Source: JACQRW01 sp964371935 (GTDB taxonomy: Bacteria > Patescibacteriota > Minisyncoccia > Sungbacterales > HO2-52-23). Taken from it: DNA of 9,805 nucleotides. Location: NCBI GenBank assembly GCA_964371935.1, contig CAYJOT010000027.1, positions 1-9,805 on the forward strand, in the 5' to 3' direction. Within the stretch, counting starts at the first letter, position 1. Every line of letters begins with the position of its first letter. The notes beneath the pieces are model-generated. The model was not told the origin of the DNA, did not search any database, and worked only from the letters and a program-made list of their open reading frames with translations. The translations under genes were made by a program, and so were the position numbers. This document shows positions 1 to 4,903 of the stretch, in pieces.

Positions 1-714
1 CGTGACCGCATTCTGCACGGCATTTTGGTGTTTGCGCTTCTGTTTATTGTGTTCACCGTGTTTCTCGGGTCAATCTCGCTGGGAGAAGATCTTATGGTGA
101 TCCGCTCAATCGGGCTTGCCGGTATATACCTGTTTGGTATGATCATCACTATATTTCTTGCATCATCTCTTATTTCGCTTGAAATCGAACGGCGCACCCT
201 GTATCTGATTCTTTCCAAACCGGTGTCAACGCTTGAATTGATCGTGGGGAAATTTGCTGGCCTGTTTGCGGCAATTGTGCTGATTACGCTTTCTATGGCA
301 GCAGTTTATCTTGGCGTGGTGTGGTATAAGGGCGGCGGTTTTGATTTTGGCGCTTTGGAAGCAGTTTTGCTGCAGCTTTTCGAAGCAGGGCTTTTTGTCG
401 CGGTCACCATGCTTTTTTCAACTTTTGCCACCCCGTTTGCCGCCGCGATTTACGGCATCTTGGTGCTCTATATCGGGCATTCTCTCTCGATCCTTGTGCA
501 ATATGCGCAGTATCGCGGGACCGCGCTACGGGCAGCGGTCGATATTATCTATTATATAGTGCCCAATCTTGAAAAGTTTAATGTCCGCAACGCGATCGTG
601 CACAATATATTTCCCACTGCGGGCATGATCGTACTTACCGGGCTGTATGCGGCGCTGTACTCAATCGTGCTGCTCTATCTTGCCAAGCATCTGCTCGCGA
701 AAAAAGATTTGTAA
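1..714 (+). CDS. ABC-2 type transporter permease, 5' end cut by window
   Basis: This is the membrane subunit of an ABC transporter of the ABC-2 (export) class, expected to work with an ATPase encoded just upstream. The frame is open from base 1, reading RDRILHGILVFALLF, so the gene begins outside the window and the TTG at 25 is unlikely to be the true start. The 237 visible residues hold about five or six hydrophobic segments, near residues 7-29, 34-55, 75-100, 118-150 and 205-228. The cytoplasmic stretch EIERRTLYLILSKPVSTLE followed by GKFAG (residues about 60-82) is the characteristic loop of this permease family, where E-x-E-x-RT and SKPVS are widely conserved. It ends with TAA, 7 nt before the next gene on the same strand, so the two are probably co-transcribed. 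The substrate cannot be read from the sequence. The family call is firm; export of a membrane or cell-surface component is inference. Confidence 0.85.
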   Translation, partial: RDRILHGILVFALLFIVFTVFLGSISLGEDLMVIRSIGLAGIYLFGMIITIFLASSLISLEIERRTLYLILSKPVSTLELIVGKFAGLFAAIVLITLSMAAVYLGVVWYKGGGFDFGALEAVLLQLFEAGLFVAVTMLFSTFATPFAAAIYGILVLYIGHSLSILVQYAQYRGTALRAAVDIIYYIVPNLEKFNVRNAIVHNIFPTAGMIVLTGLYAALYSIVLLYLAKHLLAKKDL

Positions 715-721
715 ATTTATT

Positions 722-1555
722 ATGTTTTTTTGTCGTCTTTTTTTTAGGCATCGTATTGTCTGGAATGTCAGTGTTGGCACTGCTCTGTGCGTCGGGATCA
801 TTGCTGCGCAGTATTCGTTTGATACGTTAAAAAGCCAACAGCCAAAACCGCCGCTACGCTTAATTCCCGCACCAGTGATGCGCGCAACTGACATTGGGCT
901 GCATTCTGCAACGGCCGCGTTTTTCTGGGTCGGCGTGATCCAGCGCTTTGTTACGCTTGCGGGTGATCGGCTCAACGGTCTTGCCGCGCATATTCGGGTC
1001 ATCAACGATCTTGATCCGAAGTTTAGCTACCCGTATGCATTTGCCGCACTTGTCCTTCCGGCAAGCGACCGCGCGGACGAGGCGATTCCAATTGCCAAGG
1101 CGGGTCTTGAACGGGCTGACCCGGACTGGCAGATTCCCTATTACCTTGCCGTAAATTATCATATCTATCTGAAAGATCGGAAAAATGCTGCCATCTACAT
1201 GAATGTTGCGGCCGCGACTCCCGGCGCTCCGGCAAACGTAAAATATGTTGCCGCAACCTATGGCAACCGCCAGGATTTACGGCAGCAGACCCGCGCTATC
1301 TGGGCCGCTATCTACGAGAATTCAAAAGATGAGATCGCGCAGCAGCAGGCCGAAGCACACATCAAACATATTGATACACTCGATTTTCTTGAAAAAGCCG
1401 CCAGTGTCTTCAAGCAGCGTCTTGGCCGTTATCCCAAAACGCTTGACGAGCTTGTCACGCAAAAAATTCTCAAAGCAATCCCGCCCAATCCCCTCGGACT
1501 CCCCTACGACACCAAAGGAGACGGCAAAGTGTTTAGCAAGTTCGAGATGCAATAG
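722..1555 (+). CDS. Membrane-anchored TPR-like helical repeat protein
   Basis: The product is a 277-residue protein with one N-terminal membrane segment (about residues 12-31) and an otherwise soluble, probably extracytoplasmic part. I chose the ATG at 722 because it falls just after the permease stop and puts the hydrophobic anchor near the N-terminus; upstream in-frame codons lie inside the permease gene. No Shine-Dalgarno is visible. Residues about 80-220 are alpha-helical with TPR-like spacing and motifs such as INDLDPKFSYPYAFAALVL and YYLAVNYHIYLKDRKNAAIY, though no unit matches the TPR consensus perfectly. The last 50 residues (LGRYPKTLDELV, then IPPNPLGLPYD) resemble the C-terminal region of GspG/PulG-type pseudopilins and related tails. 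Its place directly after an ABC-2 permease suggests an accessory subunit or substrate-handling partner of that exporter. The exact role is unknown. Confidence 0.75.
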   Translation: MFFCRLFFRHRIVWNVSVGTALCVGIIAAQYSFDTLKSQQPKPPLRLIPAPVMRATDIGLHSATAAFFWVGVIQRFVTLAGDRLNGLAAHIRVINDLDPKFSYPYAFAALVLPASDRADEAIPIAKAGLERADPDWQIPYYLAVNYHIYLKDRKNAAIYMNVAAATPGAPANVKYVAATYGNRQDLRQQTRAIWAAIYENSKDEIAQQQAEAHIKHIDTLDFLEKAASVFKQRLGRYPKTLDELVTQKILKAIPPNPLGLPYDTKGDGKVFSKFEMQ

Positions 1556-1594
1556 TTACTAAAACGATTGACGATCGTCTTGTGTTTTAGTAAC
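1555..1594. terminator. Symmetric stem-loop between convergent genes
   Basis: An 11-bp perfect inverted repeat (GTTACTAAAAC at 1555-1565, GTTTTAGTAAC at 1584-1594) encloses an 18-nt loop holding the 10-bp palindrome GACGATCGTC (1570-1579). It begins in the stop codon of the TPR-like gene and ends 3 nt before the stop of the opposing cupredoxin-like gene. It can therefore fold in either transcript and is well placed as a shared 3' end. The stem is A/T-rich and has no following T tract on either strand, so it is not a textbook intrinsic terminator and may act mainly as a 3'-end barrier. Confidence 0.45.
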
Positions 1595-1597
1595 TGG

Positions 1598-2131
1598 TCA
1601 GCGATGGTCGTACAAATCGCTTCGGCACGAGTTGCCGATGCGGACGCGGAACTCTTCGCGTGGCATAGTATGATTGTGGAACAACGCATAACCCATGTCG
1701 AATCTCGGATCAATGATAACGGATTTTCCCGCTGGGATCGATTCGTACTGCCCGCCATAGTTTCCCTTGAGCGCTTTCTCGTGCGGGCTTAAACGGATCG
1801 TGAGCGGCGCGTTGTCCTGATTGACGATCCTGATAACGCATCCCGTGCCTTTGGCGTTTTGCTCAAGTGTGGTCGTGAGTGGAGTAAATGTATGGTCGCG
1901 GTAATTGATTGTTGGAAGCACCAGATTCTCTTGCGGCATAGCTTGCGTCTGCGTACTTGGGATAGTTACGGATTGTCTTTGCGGCGCAGGTCTCGAATCA
2001 GTCGGAAGTTGCGGATTGTGTTTACCTTCACGCACCAGAACAAAAAAACGGGACGCGAGAAGGATAAGAATACCAACGCATACGAATAGACCGCTTGCAA
2101 ATATAATTTTTTCATTGAAAAACTTTCTCAT
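1598..2131 (-). CDS. Membrane-anchored cupredoxin-like protein
   Basis: The 177-residue product has a short basic N-terminus, one membrane segment (about residues 9-30), a Pro/Gln/Ser/Thr-rich linker (about 37-70) and a beta-rich domain (about 71-168). The domain reads like a cupredoxin fold: NYRDHTFTPLTT, then a VIRIVNQDNAPLTI strand, PHE around His117, the turn SIPAGKSVII, and finally FHNHTMP at residues 151-157. His117, His152, His154 and Met156 are plausible copper ligands, but the usual Cys ligand between the histidines is not seen; Cys98 and Cys169 lie elsewhere and might form a disulfide. It is probably exposed outside the membrane. It is a single-gene unit with a possible -10 hexamer 6 nt before the ATG and no Shine-Dalgarno. 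Copper binding or redox function is inference; a metal-free structural domain is equally possible. Confidence 0.65.
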   Translation of the reverse strand: MRKFFNEKIIFASGLFVCVGILILLASRFFVLVREGKHNPQLPTDSRPAPQRQSVTIPSTQTQAMPQENLVLPTINYRDHTFTPLTTTLEQNAKGTGCVIRIVNQDNAPLTIRLSPHEKALKGNYGGQYESIPAGKSVIIDPRFDMGYALFHNHTMPREEFRVRIGNSCRSDLYDHR

Positions 2132-2137
2132 ATTCGT

Positions 2138-2143
2138 AGCATA
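2138..2143 (-). promoter_or_regulatory. Possible -10 element of a leaderless promoter for the cupredoxin-like gene
   Basis: On the minus strand the hexamer TATGCT is followed by six bases and then the ATG at 2131, so transcription would start at or next to the start codon. No convincing -35 is present at 16-18 bp; that zone is filled by the arm of the neighbouring terminator. There is no Shine-Dalgarno before this ATG. The same 6-nt distance is seen at ligA and at the first pseudopilin gene. Confidence 0.35.
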
Positions 2144-2157
2144 ACATATTTTTCAAA

Positions 2158-2195
2158 ATCAAAAACCGTCCCGATATGTTGGGACGGTTTTTGAT
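2158..2195 (-). terminator. Strong intrinsic terminator after the initiator tRNA
   Basis: A perfect 15-bp inverted repeat (2158-2172 with 2181-2195) has an 8-nt loop, a core of CCGTCCC/GGGACGG and flanking A5/T5 runs. It starts 11 bases beyond the tRNA 3' end in the minus direction, giving a G/C stem followed by TTTTT, as expected for Rho-independent termination of the tRNA transcript. The symmetry would also let it work on the plus strand. It insulates the downstream cupredoxin-like gene. Confidence 0.9.
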
Positions 2196-2205
2196 GCGGT
2201 ATGCA

Positions 2206-2276
2206 TTGCGGGGGCCGGAATTGCACCGGCGTCTCAAGGTTATGAGCCTCGCGAGGTACTTCTCCTCTACCCCGCC
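2206..2276 (-). tRNA. Initiator tRNA-Met (CAT anticodon), divergent
   Basis: The minus strand folds into a 71-nt cloverleaf. The acceptor stem GGCGGGG/CCCCGCA has discriminator A, the D arm is GAGG/CCTC, the anticodon arm CGAGG/CCTTG carries loop CTCATAA (anticodon CAT at 2242-2244), the variable loop is AGAC, and the T arm is GCCGG/CCGGC. Initiator marks are an unpaired 1-72 position (here G-A rather than C-A), the A11:T24 pair, and G:C pairs at 30-40 and 31-39. Unusual points are A29:T41 in place of the third G:C pair, a 7-nt D loop (AGAAGTA) without the GG doublet, and T loop TGCAATT with G at position 55. CCA is not encoded. A promoter lies 65-93 nt upstream and a strong terminator follows, so it is probably expressed. 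Position numbers were assigned by hand. Confidence 0.9.
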
Positions 2277-2302
2277 GAGAAAATCTTATTTGGTAGATTC
2301 TC
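2277..2302 (-). other. Stem-loop in the 5' leader abutting the tRNA
   Basis: In the tRNA precursor, GAGAATCT and AGATTTTCTC can pair with two bulged U residues and an 8-nt loop (ACCAAATA). This places a hairpin directly against nucleotide 1 of the mature tRNA. It might affect RNase P access or simply be a leader structure. The stem is A/U-rich and weak, so this is only a suggestion. Confidence 0.3.
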
Positions 2303-2340
2303 TGGGCGAGAGATGAGCATACCATCACTGACTATCTTTA

Positions 2341-2369
2341 CTTATACCTCTTGTCCATAGAAATAGCAA
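2341..2369 (-). promoter_or_regulatory. Sigma70-type promoter for the initiator tRNA
   Basis: On the minus strand, TTGCTA (2364-2369) and TATAAG (2341-2346) are separated by exactly 17 bp. They match 4 of 6 bases of TTGACA and 5 of 6 of TATAAT. Transcription would start near 2334, giving a leader of roughly 58 nt before the tRNA. The promoter lies just past the stop codon of the HEPN-like gene, so the tRNA need not depend on read-through from the ligA operon. Confidence 0.6.
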
Positions 2370-2376
2370 TGTTATG

Positions 2377-3051
2377 TTACCCAAACTGCAGATTATCCGG
2401 AGCATCTCCGGGGAGCGGCGTATCCGGGGAGAGTTCGGTTGTGAAGCCGAGGTCGCGGAAGGCCTGGCGGTAGCTGTTGACGGCACTCACTATGGTTTCG
2501 CGGGTGTGCTGATCCGTGGGATTGTGCGCAATCGCATTGCGGAGGCGATGGCTGGACCATACGCGGTCAAGCGAAGGAAGTTGATTTGAGTCCACGATTT
2601 TGAGCCGATCCGCCATGGTAGCGCCCTCGTATCCTGCTTCCCGGAGCGTGTCATCGAGAAGCGCATCGGCGCGCAGAACGGCCATGTTCCAGTCGGAAGG
2701 ATTCTGGCTCTGGATAAGCAATTCAATGCTTCTCCATCCTATTTGTATTTCTGCGGCGGGGTTAACTGGCGCTGCCGTAGCAATCTGCTGTGGTCGGGCG
2801 CTGATGAGCTCACTGTAGCGACGCAACGTGAATGCGATAAACCCGACGAGCAGTACATCAAGCAGGATGAAGAGGATCATAAGCAGCAATGGAAATGCCC
2901 CAAGGTGCCACGATTGCAGCCATCCTAAAAACGCATTATACCATTCAGGGAAAACGCGTAAGAGCGAAGTCAGTAACGCAAGAAAAATCAAAAGTGCCAT
3001 AATGGCGATCATGATATCTACGAAATGGTGTTCAATAGGTGTGTCATTCAT
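2377..3051 (-). CDS. Two-TM membrane protein with HEPN-like cytoplasmic domain
   Basis: The 224-residue product has two membrane helices (about residues 11-31 and 53-76), a short linker, and a soluble helical domain (about 100-205). The domain carries WNMAVLRADALLDDTLREAGYEG (split here as WNMAVLRADA and LLDDTLREAGYEG, residues 121-143) and then VWSSHRLRNAIAHNP (165-179). The RNAIAH segment (Arg171 to His176) fits the R-x4-6-H signature of HEPN domains, many of which are RNases or nucleotide-binding helical bundles. It is last in the ligA-gatC-gatA run. I chose the ATG 4 nt after the gatA stop; a GTG at 3063 would add four residues and overlap gatA by 8 bp. Neither has a clear Shine-Dalgarno. 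Nuclease activity is inferred from one motif only; a structural or non-catalytic HEPN-like bundle is possible. Confidence 0.75.
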   Translation of the reverse strand: MNDTPIEHHFVDIMIAIMALLIFLALLTSLLRVFPEWYNAFLGWLQSWHLGAFPLLLMILFILLDVLLVGFIAFTLRRYSELISARPQQIATAAPVNPAAEIQIGWRSIELLIQSQNPSDWNMAVLRADALLDDTLREAGYEGATMADRLKIVDSNQLPSLDRVWSSHRLRNAIAHNPTDQHTRETIVSAVNSYRQAFRDLGFTTELSPDTPLPGDAPDNLQFG

Positions 3052-3055
3052 ATGA

Positions 3056-4516
3056 TTATGCACGCAAGGTCTCGATAATTTTTCCTATACTGAACAATTG
3101 TTTTTCATGAAAACGCGGAGCAATAAGCTGAAGTCCCACTGGCAGCCTGGTGTTGCCGCGTACGACCAATCCGGCGGGAATCGAAATACTTGGAAGACCT
3201 GCAAGATTGACCGCAACCGTATAGATGTCGGCCAAATACATTTTGAGCGGATCGTCGGTTTTCTCCCCGCACATAAATGCCGGAGTAGGTGTGGTGGGCC
3301 CGATCAGCATATCCACTTTTGCAAACGCATCGGAAAAATCTTTGCTAATGAGTCGGCGCACCTGCTGCGCTTTGGTGTAGTATGCGTCATAGTAGCCGGC
3401 GGAAAGCGTATAGGTGCCAAGCATAATGCGCCGTTTGATCTCGGGACCGAATCCGGCTGCGCGGGATTGCGCATAGACATCAAAAAGCGTCATGCTCTCG
3501 GATGTATGATGCCCGTAGCGAATGCCGTCGAGGCGCGCAAGATTGGCAGACACCTCCGAGGGCACGATAATGTAGTATGCGGGAAGTGCGTATGAAGAAT
3601 GCGGCAAACTTATTTCATGCAGCTCGGCACCTGCGCGTTCACATTCGGTGATTGATTTCTGGATAGCTTGCCCTACATTAGGATCAAGACCGCCGGCAAA
3701 GTATTCTTTTGGCACACCGATCCGGATTTTTTCTAAAGGGCGATCCGGGTTATCCATTAATCCGATGGGTGCGTCAGAAAAGCTATCTTTTGAAGCAACG
3801 GTTGCGTCAAAACTGTCCTGTCCCCTGATCGCGTGAAAAAGAATTTCGGCGTCGGCAGCTGTTTTAGTCATGGGCCCGATCTGGTCAAGCGAAGATGCCA
3901 TAGCAATAAGGCCATGGCGGCTGACCGCGCCGTATGTTGGTTTCATTCCCACAATGCCGCAAAACGATGCGGGCTGCCTGATTGAGCCGCCGGTATCGGA
4001 ACCGAGGGCGCCAAGGCACATGTCCGCGGCAACTGCTGCGGCAGAGCCGCCGGATGATCCACCGGGAACGCGCGTAAGGTCATGCGGATTTTTCGTGGGG
4101 CCGAAAAATGAGCTTTCCGTTGACGAGCCCATCGCAGAATCATCCATGTTGGTCTTGCCGAGCAGAACCGCGTTTTGACTTTTTAATTTTCTGATCACGG
4201 TGGCGTCGTACGATGCGATGTAGTTTTCGAGCATGCGCGAGGCAGCGGTGCAGTGCTCACCCTCGACCAATATATTATCTTTGACGGCCAAGGGAATCCC
4301 GGTCAATGGCGATGCTGCGTCCGGACTATCTTTGAGTATCCTGTCCGCCTCCTTGGCCGCATTGATTGCCTGGTCGGATATCTTTAAAAAAGCATGAATA
4401 TCCCCGTCCCGCTCGCGGATCGCGGCCATGCACGCATTGGTCAGCTCCTCGCTGGAAAAATCTCCAGCGCGAAGCTCCTTAGCTGCTTCAATAATGGTAA
4501 GTTTGTTGAGTTGCAT
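3056..4516 (-). CDS. gatA: Asp/Glu-tRNA amidotransferase subunit A
   Basis: GatA is the glutaminase subunit of the GatCAB complex. It releases ammonia from glutamine for the conversion of Glu-tRNAGln to Gln-tRNAGln and, in many bacteria, Asp-tRNAAsn to Asn-tRNAAsn. The 486-residue length is normal. The amidase-signature triad is intact: Lys79 in PLAVKDN, Ser154 in PGGSSGGSAAA and the nucleophile Ser178 in GSDTGGSIRQPAS. Other family landmarks are GKTNMDDSAMGSSTE, where the more usual MDEFAMG has become MDDSAMG, and IGVPKEYF. A somewhat long, Asp/Ser-rich stretch (SFDATVASKDSFSDA and following) precedes the IGVPKEY segment. The ATG at 4516 begins the standard N-terminus (MQLNKLTIIEA). It follows gatC after a 93-nt gap that holds a multi-hairpin repeat. 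GatB is not in the window. Confidence 0.97.
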   Translation of the reverse strand: MQLNKLTIIEAAKELRAGDFSSEELTNACMAAIRERDGDIHAFLKISDQAINAAKEADRILKDSPDAASPLTGIPLAVKDNILVEGEHCTAASRMLENYIASYDATVIRKLKSQNAVLLGKTNMDDSAMGSSTESSFFGPTKNPHDLTRVPGGSSGGSAAAVAADMCLGALGSDTGGSIRQPASFCGIVGMKPTYGAVSRHGLIAMASSLDQIGPMTKTAADAEILFHAIRGQDSFDATVASKDSFSDAPIGLMDNPDRPLEKIRIGVPKEYFAGGLDPNVGQAIQKSITECERAGAELHEISLPHSSYALPAYYIIVPSEVSANLARLDGIRYGHHTSESMTLFDVYAQSRAAGFGPEIKRRIMLGTYTLSAGYYDAYYTKAQQVRRLISKDFSDAFAKVDMLIGPTTPTPAFMCGEKTDDPLKMYLADIYTVAVNLAGLPSISIPAGLVVRGNTRLPVGLQLIAPRFHEKQLFSIGKIIETLRA

Positions 4517-4526
4517 GGTGAAATCT

Positions 4527-4604
4527 ATAACCCCTCCCGGCCTCCCCTTATAGTAAGGAGAGGAGTTTCGCCCTCTTACTTTAAGAGGGGGAAAGGGGAG
4601 TTAT
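4527..4604. repeat. 78-bp multi-hairpin palindromic element between gatC and gatA
   Basis: Three nested or adjacent inverted repeats fill most of the gatC-gatA gap. The outer arms are ATAAC plus a C/T-rich run at 4527-4538 and GGGGAGTTAT at 4595-4604, an imperfect match. Inside are two side-by-side hairpins: CCTCCCCTTA/TAAGGAGAGG (4541-4550 with 4554-4563, one mismatch, loop TAG) and CCCTCTTA/TAAGAGGG (4571-4578 with 4582-4589, loop CTT). Together they can form a three-way junction. The CTCCCC...TTA style resembles short dispersed repeats I associate with Patescibacteria intergenic regions. There is no T tract, so it is probably not a terminator. Confidence 0.6.
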
Positions 4605-4609
4605 GAATT

Positions 4610-4903
4610 CTATTCAAACACGGATTTAACGCTGATCCACCGGTCTTTTTTTTCAGGCACGGCTTGAATGAGTGCAGCCGAGCGATGCTCAATGCTTGTG
4701 TCAATCTGCTCGTCCCGCCGCACCACCTGCTCCAGATGCGTACCTCCGGTCATGGGCTCAATCCCGGTCGTGTCCACTTCGTTGAGCTGTTCGACAAATT
4801 GCAGAATCGCCGAAAGCTCATGCTCAAACCGCTCCTCCTCTTCCAAGGTAAGCTCAATCCGAGCCAGATGCGCGATATGTTGTACATCTTCTCTGGTGAT
4901 CAT
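4610..4903 (-). CDS. gatC: Asp/Glu-tRNA amidotransferase subunit C
   Basis: GatC is the small subunit that wraps between GatA and GatB and stabilises the amidotransferase. The 97-residue length and the pattern are standard: MITREDVQHIAHLARIELT at the start, a helical EEEERFEHELSAILQFVEQL segment (residues 20-40, quoted in part), VDTTGIEPM in the middle, and the RRDE motif near residues 62-65. The ATG at 4901-4903 overlaps the ligA stop as ATGA, a 4-bp overlap that suggests translational coupling. No separate Shine-Dalgarno is visible; the preceding bases are A/T-rich. gatA follows on the same strand after a structured 93-nt gap, which may alter the GatC to GatA ratio if it affects RNA stability. 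Confidence 0.95.
   Translation of the reverse strand: MITREDVQHIAHLARIELTLEEEERFEHELSAILQFVEQLNEVDTTGIEPMTGGTHLEQVVRRDEQIDTSIEHRSAALIQAVPEKKDRWISVKSVFE

Noticed and set aside
647..721. Upstream start for the TPR-like protein
   Set aside because: It would lie wholly inside the permease coding sequence; the ATG at 722 is placed correctly after the permease stop and before the membrane anchor.
758..766. GTCTGGAAT, matching part of the ligA palindrome
   Set aside because: It is a 9-bp match without a paired arm nearby, which is expected by chance in a window of this size.
3098..4178. Plus-strand open frames opposite gatA
   Set aside because: gatA is unambiguous on the minus strand with its intact catalytic triad; the opposing frames look like shadows.
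4524..4529. TATAGA 7 nt before gatA as another leaderless promoter
   Set aside because: It lies in the multi-hairpin repeat, has no -35, and gatA is more simply read from the ligA-gatC transcript.
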